This document shows, piece after piece, positions 1 to 6,368 of a DNA stretch of 18,810 nt (position 1 is the first letter of the stretch; each line of letters opens with the position of its first letter). The notes below the pieces were generated by a model, which saw nothing but the letters and a program-made list of their open reading frames with translations, was not told the DNA's origin and ran no database searches. A program made the position numbers and the translations under genes. The DNA comes from Archangium sp. (GTDB lineage Bacteria > Myxococcota > Myxococcia > Myxococcales > Myxococcaceae). Where the stretch lies: NCBI GenBank assembly GCA_016793585.1, contig JAEUJR010001190.1, positions 1 through 18,810 on the forward strand. The letters are read 5' to 3'.

Positions 1-405
1 CAGGTCGTGCAGAACGTCGTCACCTACGACGCGGTCATCGACGTGGCGAACGACGAGCTGCTGCTCCGCCCCGGCATGACGGCGAACGTGGCCTTCATCT
101 ACGCGCGCTCGGAAGACGCGCTGCGGGTCCCCAACGCAGCGCTGCGCTTCAGGCCCGACGCCGAGCTGATGCGCAAGGTGACGAAGCCCGAGCCCGGCAA
201 GCGGCTGCTCTGGGTGCTCGACGGAGAGACGCCGACGCCGGTGGTGGTGAAGGTGGGCCTCTCGGACGGGACCGTCACCGTGGTGGAAGGTGACGTGAGT
301 GACGGCGCGCAGGTCATCACCGACAAGCAGAGCGGCGATGGGCCAAAGCCGTCGGGGCTGGGCGGCTCGTCGATGGGCGGCGGCGGCATGCGGAGGGCCT
401 TCTGA
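1..405 (+). CDS. MacA-like periplasmic adaptor subunit of an ABC efflux system (C-terminal part, 5' end outside window)
   Basis: This is the C-terminal 134 residues of a membrane-fusion (HlyD/MacA-type) adaptor, which in this family links an inner-membrane ABC transporter to a TolC channel across the periplasm. The reading frame is open from base 1 and stops with TGA at 403-405. The visible part has the motif LLRPGMTANV, typical of the beta-barrel domain of MacA-like adaptors, followed by a membrane-proximal beta-domain (VPNAALRF, then VKVGLSDGTVTVVEGDVSDG). The last 20 or so residues form an unusual Gly/Ser/Met-rich tail ending MRRAF. The ATPase, permease and TolC genes follow immediately, which strongly supports the role. 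Substrate cannot be deduced: MacAB-type pumps export macrolides, peptides, siderophores or lipoproteins. The family call is secure; the exact subfamily is not. Confidence 0.88.
   Translation, partial: QVVQNVVTYDAVIDVANDELLLRPGMTANVAFIYARSEDALRVPNAALRFRPDAELMRKVTKPEPGKRLLWVLDGETPTPVVVKVGLSDGTVTVVEGDVSDGAQVITDKQSGDGPKPSGLGGSSMGGGGMRRAF
392..397 (+). promoter_or_regulatory. Ribosome binding site for the MacB-type ATPase
   Basis: GGAGGG lies 9 nt before the ATG at 407, inside the last codons of the adaptor gene. It fixes the start at 407 rather than at an upstream in-frame codon at 299, which would lie deep in the adaptor gene. Confidence 0.7.
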
Positions 406-406
406 C

Positions 407-1120
407 ATGACGGCCGTGGTGGCCCTCGAGGGCATCACGCGCGTCTTCTCGCTGGGCGACGTCGAGGTGCACGCGCTGCGGGGCGTCTCGCTCACCGTCG
501 AGCGCGGCGAGTTCGTCGCCGTCATGGGCAGCTCGGGCTCGGGCAAGTCGACGCTGATGAACGTCGTGGGCTGTCTCGACCGCCCCACCGCGTGCGGCTA
601 CCTGCTCGATGGCCAGGTCGTCTCGAAGCAATCGCGCGCGCAGCTCGCCCGCACGCGCAACAAGACCATCGGCTTCGTCTTTCAGTCGTTCAACCTGCTC
701 GCCCGCACCTCGGCGCTCGAGAACGTCGAGCTGCCGCTGCTGTACTCGGGCGTCGGCACGAAGGAGCGCAAGGCCCGCGCGACGGCCGCGCTCCAGCGCG
801 TGGGGCTCGGAGAGCGGCTGGACCATTTGCCGAACCAGCTCTCGGGTGGCCAGCAGCAGCGCGTGGCCATCGCGCGCGCGCTGGTGACGAAGCCCAGCCT
901 GCTCCTCGCCGACGAGCCGACGGGCGCGCTCGACACCAGGACGAGCGAAGAGGTGATGACGCTGCTCACCGGCCTCGAAGACATCACGGTGGTGCTGGTG
1001 ACGCACGAGCACGACGTGGCCGCGTGGGCCCAGCGCGTGGTGACGCTGCGCGACGGCAAGATTCTCTCAGACAAGCGCCAGACGCCGTTTCGCCTCGACC
1101 CGAATCGACAGGAGGCCTGA
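407..1120 (+). CDS. ABC transporter ATP-binding protein, MacB/LolD type
   Basis: A 237-residue nucleotide-binding subunit that powers the efflux complex on the cytoplasmic face of the inner membrane. All core motifs are present: Walker [10 protein letters not shown] (about 41-49), Q-loop FQSFNLL (about 92-98), signature LSGGQQQR (145-152), Walker B LLLADEP (165-171) with catalytic Glu, D-loop GALD, and switch His in LVTHEHD. The Q-loop and signature wording match the MacB/LolD branch. The ATG start follows the adaptor stop by 1 nt and has a good ribosome binding site; the permease begins 4 nt after its stop. In E. coli MacB the ATPase and permease are one polypeptide; here they are separate proteins, a common alternative arrangement. 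LolD-type lipoprotein transport is possible but less likely given the adaptor and TolC neighbours. Confidence 0.93.
   Translation: MTAVVALEGITRVFSLGDVEVHALRGVSLTVERGEFVAVMGSSGSGKSTLMNVVGCLDRPTACGYLLDGQVVSKQSRAQLARTRNKTIGFVFQSFNLLARTSALENVELPLLYSGVGTKERKARATAALQRVGLGERLDHLPNQLSGGQQQRVAIARALVTKPSLLLADEPTGALDTRTSEEVMTLLTGLEDITVVLVTHEHDVAAWAQRVVTLRDGKILSDKRQTPFRLDPNRQEA
1110..1115 (+). promoter_or_regulatory. Ribosome binding site for the MacB-type permease
   Basis: A consensus AGGAGG lies 9 nt before the ATG at 1125 and overlaps the final codons of the ATPase gene. It indicates that the permease has its own efficient translation start within the operon. Confidence 0.7.
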
Positions 1121-1124
1121 CCCG

Positions 1125-2354
1125 ATGGGACCGCTCCAGACCAGCCGCCTCGCCCTGCGCGCGTTGCTGCGAAACAAGCTGCGCAGCTTCCTCACCGCGC
1201 TCGGCATCATCATCGGCGTCGCGGCCGTCATCGCGATGGTGGCCATCGGTGAAGGCGCGCGCAGCCAGGTGGAAGAGACGTTCGCCGCCATGGGCACCAA
1301 CCTGCTCATCGTGATGCCGGGCTCGAACTCGTCGGGCGGCGCGCGGGGTGGCTTCGGCACGCAGCCGACGCTCACGTGGGACGACCTCAAGGCGATTCAG
1401 ACCGAGGCCTCGCTGGTGTCGGGCGCGGCGCCCACGCTGCGCCTCAACGGCCAGGTGCAGAGTGACGAGCAGAACTGGGGCACCAGCATTCAGGGCACCA
1501 CGCCGAACTACTTCGAGATTCGCCGGTGGCCGACGGCGCTGGGCTCGCCCATGAGCGACTCGGACCTCGACTCGGGCGCGAAGGTGATGTGGCTGGGCGC
1601 GACGGTGGCCGAGAAGCTGTTCGGCCCCGGCTCCGACCCGCTCGGCCAGGCCGTGCGCGTGAAGGGCGTGCCGTTCGTCGTCGCGGGCGTGCTGACGAAG
1701 AAGGGCCAGAGTCCCATGGGGCAGGACTACGACGACACCGTCTTCATCCCGACCTCGACGTTCAAGGCGCGTCTGAGCCCGGGGCTCGGCAACTTCCTCT
1801 CGGGCGTCATCTTCGTGCAGGTGCGCACCGGCGAAGACACGGCCCGCGCGCAGCGGCAGGTGACGTCGCTGCTGCGAGACCGGCACCGCCTCGGGCAGGG
1901 CGCAGAAGACGACTTCAGCATTCGAAACCTCGCCGAGGTCGCCAGCGCACAGCAGCAGGGCGCAGACACGTTGAGCGCGTTGCTCGCCAGCATCGCGGCG
2001 GTGTCGTTGCTCGTGGGCGGCATCGGCATCATGAACATCATGCTGGTGAGCGTGACCGAGCGAACGCGGGAGATCGGCATTCGCATGGCCGTCGGCGCGA
2101 CGCCGGGGCAAATCCTCGCGCAGTTCCTCGTCGAGGCCCTGGTGCTCGCCATCGTCGGCGGGTTGGTCGGCGTGGGCCTGGGGCTGCTCGCGGCCCAGCA
2201 GCTGTCGGTGCAGTTCGGCTGGCCGCTGCTGGTGCGCGCCGACATCGTGGCGCTCGCGACGGGCTTCAGCGGGCTCGTCGGCGTCGGCTTCGGGCTCTAC
2301 CCGGCGCTCAAGGCCTCGAGGATGGACCCCATCACCGCGTTGAGGTTCGAGTGA
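1125..2354 (+). CDS. ABC transporter permease, MacB type (MacB periplasmic core plus FtsX domain)
   Basis: A 409-residue inner-membrane protein. It shows the family order: a short cytoplasmic N-terminus ([20 protein letters not shown]), a first membrane helix at about 24-42, a MacB periplasmic core domain (about 43-280, with [10 protein letters not shown] near the start), then an FtsX domain with three helices at about 285-310, 335-357 and 373-395. The conserved loop after the second helix, [17 protein letters not shown] (about 309-325), is diagnostic of MacB/FtsX permeases and couples to the ATPase. The protein ends DPITALRFE, a typical family C-terminus. Known MacB proteins use this fold for mechanotransmission rather than for passing substrate through the membrane. 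Start choice is supported by AGGAGG. The stop overlaps the TolC start by 1 nt. Confidence 0.94.
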   Translation: MGPLQTSRLALRALLRNKLRSFLTALGIIIGVAAVIAMVAIGEGARSQVEETFAAMGTNLLIVMPGSNSSGGARGGFGTQPTLTWDDLKAIQTEASLVSGAAPTLRLNGQVQSDEQNWGTSIQGTTPNYFEIRRWPTALGSPMSDSDLDSGAKVMWLGATVAEKLFGPGSDPLGQAVRVKGVPFVVAGVLTKKGQSPMGQDYDDTVFIPTSTFKARLSPGLGNFLSGVIFVQVRTGEDTARAQRQVTSLLRDRHRLGQGAEDDFSIRNLAEVASAQQQGADTLSALLASIAAVSLLVGGIGIMNIMLVSVTERTREIGIRMAVGATPGQILAQFLVEALVLAIVGGLVGVGLGLLAAQQLSVQFGWPLLVRADIVALATGFSGLVGVGFGLYPALKASRMDPITALRFE

Positions 2355-3643
2355 TGCGCGGGCTCGTCGTCATGCTGGTCTCGACTGCGGCCTTCGCCGA
2401 CGAAGGGCTCTCGCTCGACGCGGCGCTCTCGAAGGCGCTGGAGCAGGTACCGGCGCTGAAGGCCGCGCGCTCGCAAGAGCTCGCCGCCCAGGCGCGCGCC
2501 CGCGAGAGCTTCGCGCCCCTTCTTCCCCAGGTGAGCCTCGGGCTGCAGTACTCGCGCTCGACGGCGAACTTCGTCGCGCGGCCGGGCGCGGTGCCGAGCT
2601 CGCTCTCGGGCGCCTCCAACCTGAGCCTCGACTCGTTCGACTTCTTCTCGGGCAACGTGACCGCGCAGATGCTCGTGTTCGACTTCTTCTCGACGTGGAA
2701 CCGGCACCAGGCGGCGAAGCGCTCGGCCGAGGGGCAGGCCGCACAGACGAAGGGCCTCGAGCTGACGACCGCGCTGAACGTGCGCACGGCGTACTTCTCG
2801 GTGAAGGCGCAGGAAGAGCTGGTCGGCGTCACGAAGGCCGCGCTCGACAACACGCAGGCGCACCTCACGCAGATTCAGGCGTTCGTGGCGGCGGGTGCGC
2901 GGCCCGAGATCGACCTCGCCCAGGCGCGCGCCGAGGTGGCGAACGCGAAGCTGGCGCACCTGAACGCGAAGAACGCCGTCGCGCTGGCCCGCGCCCGTCT
3001 CGCGCAGGCGATGGGCGTGAAGCACGTCGCCGAGGCGCTCACCGACGGCCCGCCGGGCGCCATCGAGAACGAAGACGCGAGCCTCGAGGCGCTGGTGACC
3101 GAAGGTGTGAAGGCGCGGCCCGAGGCGGCGCAGCTCGAGGCGGCCGTGCAGTCACAGGAGCTCTCGCTCGCGGCGGTGAAGGGCACGTACTGGCCCACGC
3201 TGTCGGCGCAGGTCTCGACGAACGCCCAGGCACGGCAGCTGAGCGCCATCGTGCCCAACGTCAGCGGCCAGCTCTCGTTGTCGTGGCAGCTGTACCAGGG
3301 CGGGCTCACGCAGGCGCAGCAGGCCGAGTCAGAAGCGACGCTGGCGGCGACGAAGGCGCAGGTCGAGACGCTCGAGCAGCAGGTGCGCCTCGACGTGGAG
3401 CAGGCCCAGCTCGACGTGCACGCGGCGAAAGAAGCGCTCGACGTGGCCGCAGAGGCGAAGACGGCCTCGGGTGAACGGCTGCGGCTCGCCGAGGGGCGGT
3501 ATCAGGCAGGCGCGGGCAGCATCATCGAGCTCTCCGATGCCCAGGTCGCGTTCACGCAGTCGGGCGCCCAGGTGGCGCAGGCCGGCTTCACCCTCGCAGC
3601 GGCGCGGGCGCGGTTGCTCGCGGCGCTCGGGCGCGAACGCTGA
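2354..3643 (+). CDS. TolC-family outer-membrane efflux channel
   Basis: A 429-residue outer-membrane protein expected to form the trimeric exit duct for the preceding pump. It begins with a short signal peptide cleaved after AAFA (residue 15). Two homologous outer-membrane-efflux halves follow: the first (about 18-210) has LPQVSLGLQYS and the second (about 230-425) has YWPTLSAQVS, PNVSGQLSLSWQLYQGG and long Ala/Gln/Glu-rich coiled-coil helices. The motif RYQAGAGSIIELSDAQ near the end is the classic TolC-family second-repeat motif. The start ATG overlaps the permease stop (TGATG, 1 nt), so it is probably translationally coupled; GAGG at 2342-2345 may serve as the ribosome site. An in-frame open stretch continues upstream into the permease gene but is an out-of-frame shadow. 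Length is normal for the family. Confidence 0.93.
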   Translation: MRGLVVMLVSTAAFADEGLSLDAALSKALEQVPALKAARSQELAAQARARESFAPLLPQVSLGLQYSRSTANFVARPGAVPSSLSGASNLSLDSFDFFSGNVTAQMLVFDFFSTWNRHQAAKRSAEGQAAQTKGLELTTALNVRTAYFSVKAQEELVGVTKAALDNTQAHLTQIQAFVAAGARPEIDLAQARAEVANAKLAHLNAKNAVALARARLAQAMGVKHVAEALTDGPPGAIENEDASLEALVTEGVKARPEAAQLEAAVQSQELSLAAVKGTYWPTLSAQVSTNAQARQLSAIVPNVSGQLSLSWQLYQGGLTQAQQAESEATLAATKAQVETLEQQVRLDVEQAQLDVHAAKEALDVAAEAKTASGERLRLAEGRYQAGAGSIIELSDAQVAFTQSGAQVAQAGFTLAAARARLLAALGRER

Positions 3644-3646
3644 ACG

Positions 3647-4195
3647 TCACGCCTCGTCGTCGAGCCCGTCTTCCTCTTCCAGCGGCCCGCGCTCGGCGAG
3701 CGCGACGAACCACCGCACCACCGACTCGTCGACCAGCCGCAGCGCCGGGTCTTCGTCACTGCACTCGAAGACGCGGCCCGACGTCGCGTTCATGACGACG
3801 CTCGAGCCCTTCATGGCAGCGAGCGGAACCCATTGCTGCGAGGCGCGCTCCGCCTCCGTCGTGTTCGAGGCGGGCCAGGTCTCGGGTCTCGCGCGCAGGC
3901 GCTCCACCCGTTTGAGCGTGGTGACGCGCTCGTTGAGCACCCAGGCGACGGGCAGCAGATGAAACGGCGCGGCGAACCCGTGCGCGGGCTTCTTCTCTCC
4001 GTCGTGCAACAGCCACCACGTGCGCAGCACCTTCGGCAACGCAAAGCCCAGCTTCTGCTCGAGCCGTGACAACGCGAGCGGCTTCGCGCCCGCCTGCAGG
4101 TTCTCGACGAGGTGCTGCGCGCCCAGCGCCTTGAGCGCAGCCGAGAGCTTCTGAAACGCGGCGTGCAGCGTCTGTTGGTCACTGGTGACGGCCAT
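3647..4195 (-). CDS. SMI1/KNR4 (SUKH) family protein
   Basis: A 182-residue soluble protein without signal peptide or membrane helix. The central part fits the SMI1/KNR4 fold: SRLEQKLGFALPKVLRTWWLLHDGE (about 43-67) corresponds to the 'ExxLGxxLPxxxxxxWxxHDG' start; WVPLAAMKG (122-130) and ATSGRVFECSDED (137-149) match the later strands; RWFVALAERG (161-170) matches the closing helix. The C-terminus is very acidic. SUKH proteins include polymorphic-toxin immunity proteins, but many are stand-alone adaptors of unknown role, and no toxin gene is adjacent here. It lies 17 nt downstream of the TetR gene on the same strand, so the two are probably co-transcribed. Its stop is 3 bp from the TolC stop on the other strand. 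An in-frame opening extends far upstream, but the ATG at 4195 is the first start after the TetR gene. Confidence 0.72.
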   Translation of the reverse strand: MAVTSDQQTLHAAFQKLSAALKALGAQHLVENLQAGAKPLALSRLEQKLGFALPKVLRTWWLLHDGEKKPAHGFAAPFHLLPVAWVLNERVTTLKRVERLRARPETWPASNTTEAERASQQWVPLAAMKGSSVVMNATSGRVFECSDEDPALRLVDESVVRWFVALAERGPLEEEDGLDDEA

Positions 4196-4212
4196 GGCGG
4201 CCCCGTAGCAGG

Positions 4213-4872
4213 TCAGTGGCGCACCTGCCGAGCGAAGCCCACCGCCAGCGCGACGAGGTCGTCGAGGAACCACGGCTGCGACAGCCAGTCCGGCGCCTCG
4301 AACACGGCCGTCGAGATGGCGCCATTGAGCGCGGCCACCATGAGCGCCGCCCGCCGCTCCTTGTCCAACAGCGAAGGCATCGAGCGCTCGAGCAACCGCA
4401 CCACCGCGCCGACGAAGGCCTGGGAGATTTCGCGCATGAAGCCCGCGCCATCGAACTCGGCCATCGGCCCGCGCAGCGCCAGCGACAGCTCGAGGTTCTC
4501 GCGCTTCACCGCGAGCAGGGCCGCCAACATGCGCCGCACCGAGATGTCGAAGGGCGCGTGTTCGACCTGCTTCACCGCCTCGAGCACCGAGTCGACCATG
4601 AGCCCGAAGTAGCGAACCTTCAGCGCCGTCACGAGCGAGCGCTTGTCGGGGAAGTACTGGTACAGCGTGCCCACCGACACGCCCGCCCGTTCGGCCACCT
4701 TCGTCGTGGTGAGCGCGGGGTAGCCGTGCCGCACCAGAACCTGAAGGGTGGCCTCGAGCAGGGCCTCGGTGGTGGCCTGGGAGCGCTCCTGAACCGGCTG
4801 TTTTCGCTGCCGAATGCGCCGCGTGAGGCGGGCGGGGGTAGATGCGAATCGTAAACCTGAAGCTTCCTTCAT
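4213..4872 (-). CDS. TetR/AcrR-family transcriptional repressor
   Basis: A 219-residue DNA-binding protein. The N-terminal helix-turn-helix is clear: TTTKVAERAGVSVGTLYQYF (about 55-74) followed by PDKRSLVTAL, the standard TetR signature. The C-terminal helical part (about 90-219) is the variable ligand-binding and dimerisation domain, so the inducer cannot be predicted. A basic stretch precedes the DNA-binding domain (RLTRRIRQRKQ). I chose the ATG at 4872; another in-frame ATG lies four codons upstream at 4884, and neither has a strong ribosome site. The gene is divergent from the dehydrogenase with 48 bp between starts, the usual arrangement for a TetR protein controlling its neighbour and itself. 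The SUKH gene lies 17 nt downstream. An antisense opening through the dehydrogenase in the same frame is a shadow. Confidence 0.92.
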   Translation of the reverse strand: MKEASGLRFASTPARLTRRIRQRKQPVQERSQATTEALLEATLQVLVRHGYPALTTTKVAERAGVSVGTLYQYFPDKRSLVTALKVRYFGLMVDSVLEAVKQVEHAPFDISVRRMLAALLAVKRENLELSLALRGPMAEFDGAGFMREISQAFVGAVVRLLERSMPSLLDKERRAALMVAALNGAISTAVFEAPDWLSQPWFLDDLVALAVGFARQVRH

Positions 4873-4920
4873 ATTTCTCACCATGCCGCGATGACGCGGA
4901 AGAACGCAAGGAGCCTCGAG
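4873..4920. promoter_or_regulatory. Divergent control region between TetR gene and dehydrogenase, with candidate operator
   Basis: This 48-bp interval separates the two divergent starts. It contains a perfect inverted repeat, CCGCG-ATGA-CGCGG, at 4886-4899, which has the symmetry expected of a TetR-family operator. The adjoining stretch 4846-4880 is unusually AT-rich (22 of 35 bases) for this GC-rich window and includes a weak -10-like CATATT at 4870-4875; a promoter may therefore sit partly inside the TetR reading frame. No clear -35 box is seen. The operator role is inferred from symmetry and position only. Confidence 0.45.
4908..4913 (+). promoter_or_regulatory. Ribosome binding site of the short-chain dehydrogenase
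   Basis: AAGGAG lies 7 nt before the ATG at 4921. It supports that start over an in-frame ATG at 4891, which would add ten residues before the nucleotide-binding strand and falls within the candidate operator. Confidence 0.65.
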
Positions 4921-5802
4921 ATGAAACGAACGGTGCTGGTGACGGGAGCGACGCAGGGCCTGGGCGCGGCGATGGTGCGCGCGCTCGACGAACGAACCGA
5001 CTTCGACGTGGTGCTGGCGGTGCGAGACGTGGGCCGCGGTGAAGCGGTGGCGAAGACGTTGCGGCGGCCGGCGCGGGTGGTGGCGCTCGACCTGTCGTCG
5101 CTCGAGCAGGTGCGGCGCTTCGGCGCCGGGTGGAAGGAGCCGCTCTTCGCGCTGGTGAACAACGCCGGCGTGCAGCACGCGACCGACGCGGCGCCCACCG
5201 TCGACGGTTACGAAGAGACGTTCGCGGTGAACTGGCTCGCGGTGGTGGAGCTGACGCTGGCGTTGCTGCCGCGCCTCGAGGGTGGCCGCGTGATGAACAT
5301 CGGCAGCGGCACGCACAACCCCGAGAACACGACGGCGACCCGCTTCGGCTATCGCGGCGGGCGCTTCACCTCGGTGGCGGCGCTCGCGCGGGGAGAGACC
5401 GACGGCGCCACGCCAGCCCAGCGCGCGAAGGACCGCTACGCGACGAGCAAGCTGGTGGTGATGGCCGGCACGGCGGCGCTCGCCCGCCGGTACCCGAAGA
5501 CGACGTTCCTCACGCTCGACCCGGGCCTCATGCCCGGTACCGGGCTCGCCCGTGAAGCGCCGCTGGTGCAACGGCTCGCCTGGTCGTCGGTGTTGAAGTG
5601 GGTCGCGCCGCTGCTGCCCGACACCAGCACGCCCGAGCGTTCGGCCATCGCCGCCGTCGGGCTGCTCACCGGCGACTTCGCCTCGGGTGGCGTCTACGAC
5701 TTCGAGCAGCAGCCCTCGCGGCGGCTGTGGAAAGGGGCGCTCGACGTCGACCTGCAGGAGCGCATCGCGCAGCAGACGTTCTCGCTCCTTCACCACTCGT
5801 GA
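4921..5802 (+). CDS. Short-chain dehydrogenase/reductase (SDR) family oxidoreductase
   Basis: A 293-residue soluble NAD(P)-dependent oxidoreductase. The Rossmann start is textbook: KRTVLVTGATQGLG, with the TGxxxGxG cofactor loop at 8-15. LVNNAGV (78-84) is the structural NNAG motif; Ser129 in MNIGSGTHN and Tyr173/Lys177 in RYATSK are the catalytic residues; LDPGLMPGTGLAR (199-211) follows. This wording and the long stretch between Ser and Tyr resemble the retinol dehydrogenase/protochlorophyllide reductase-like branch more than fatty-acid reductases. Arg35 after the second strand suggests NADP(H) preference. Substrate is unknown. The divergent TetR gene suggests expression is induced by a small molecule, possibly the substrate. 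I chose the ATG at 4921 for its ribosome site and because the cofactor motif then begins at the usual distance. Confidence 0.9.
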   Translation: MKRTVLVTGATQGLGAAMVRALDERTDFDVVLAVRDVGRGEAVAKTLRRPARVVALDLSSLEQVRRFGAGWKEPLFALVNNAGVQHATDAAPTVDGYEETFAVNWLAVVELTLALLPRLEGGRVMNIGSGTHNPENTTATRFGYRGGRFTSVAALARGETDGATPAQRAKDRYATSKLVVMAGTAALARRYPKTTFLTLDPGLMPGTGLAREAPLVQRLAWSSVLKWVAPLLPDTSTPERSAIAAVGLLTGDFASGGVYDFEQQPSRRLWKGALDVDLQERIAQQTFSLLHHS

Positions 5803-5831
5803 GCCGACGAAGGCTGACATGATGGGCACCC

Positions 5832-6344
5832 ATGCTCGGCGTTCTGCTTCACCTCACCCTGGCGACGATGCCCGCGGCCCCTTTCACGGCGACGGCCCCG
5901 CGCGCGGCGCACCTGCTGACGCAGTCGGAGCCGCCGCTGCTCGTGCCCGAAGCGCCGACCCGTGAAGCCACGCTCGAGGCCGACCTCGCCGCGCTCAACG
6001 CGCGCATCAAGGCGGTGAACGTGAACTGGCCGACGGGCGCCGTCATTCTTTCGTACGTCGGCGGGCTGGTGACGTACGTCGCGCTGCTGCTCGGGCTCGT
6101 GGGCGGCTTCGTCGGTTCGCTGCTGATTCCGGCAGTCGTCGTCGGCGTCGGAGGCCTCGGGCTGCTCATCTCGGGCCTCGTCGTCGGAATGAACGTGGCC
6201 GCGACGGCGAAGAGTGACCGCGACGCGCTCATCGAGGAGCGCGACGTGCTGCAACGCGAGCTCGACCAGCTGCGCGGCCGGCCCAGCGTCGTCGACCGCG
6301 CGTTTCCCACACCGGCGCACTCCATCACCGTCGCCAGGTTCTGA
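5832..6344 (+). CDS. Hypothetical membrane protein with two adjacent helices and flanking coiled coils
   Basis: A 170-residue protein I cannot assign to a family. It opens with a hydrophobic stretch (MLGVLLHLTLATMPAAP) that may be a signal peptide or anchor, followed by a Pro/Ala-rich segment, a short charged helix (EATLEADLAALNARIKAVN, about 45-63), two closely spaced transmembrane helices (about 69-93 and 97-121, rich in Gly/Val/Leu), and a second charged helix (SDRDALIEERDVLQRELDQL, about 128-147) likely to form a coiled coil. The helix-hairpin-helix arrangement suggests an oligomeric membrane scaffold, but this is speculative. An in-frame TGA at 5820 makes the ATG at 5832 the first possible start; the ribosome site is weak. 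It lies 29 nt after the dehydrogenase and 24 nt before the next gene, so the three may be co-transcribed. Confidence 0.7.
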   Translation: MLGVLLHLTLATMPAAPFTATAPRAAHLLTQSEPPLLVPEAPTREATLEADLAALNARIKAVNVNWPTGAVILSYVGGLVTYVALLLGLVGGFVGSLLIPAVVVGVGGLGLLISGLVVGMNVAATAKSDRDALIEERDVLQRELDQLRGRPSVVDRAFPTPAHSITVARF

Positions 6345-6368
6345 GCCCGCTGCCAGACTGCGCGCGTG

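Noticed and set aside
984..2111. A 375-codon minus-strand open frame under the permease
   Set aside because: It is an antisense shadow of a well-supported MacB-type permease, with very biased composition and no start signals.
1526..2353. In-frame 5' extension of the TolC gene back into the permease gene
   Set aside because: The extension is Arg/Ala-rich shadow of the permease. The TolC signal peptide starts at 2354 in a TGATG overlap.
3644..3646. A bidirectional terminator between the TolC and SUKH genes
   Set aside because: Only 3 bp separate the stops, and I see no hairpin followed by a T run on either strand.
3647..4195. SUKH gene as part of a polymorphic toxin/immunity locus
   Set aside because: There is no toxin, PAAR/VgrG or contact-dependent inhibition gene in the window, and the neighbours are regulatory or metabolic.
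4873..5829. Long minus-strand open frame continuing upstream of the TetR gene through the dehydrogenase
   Set aside because: The translation is Arg/His-rich without domain patterns, whereas the plus strand encodes a complete SDR protein with all motifs.
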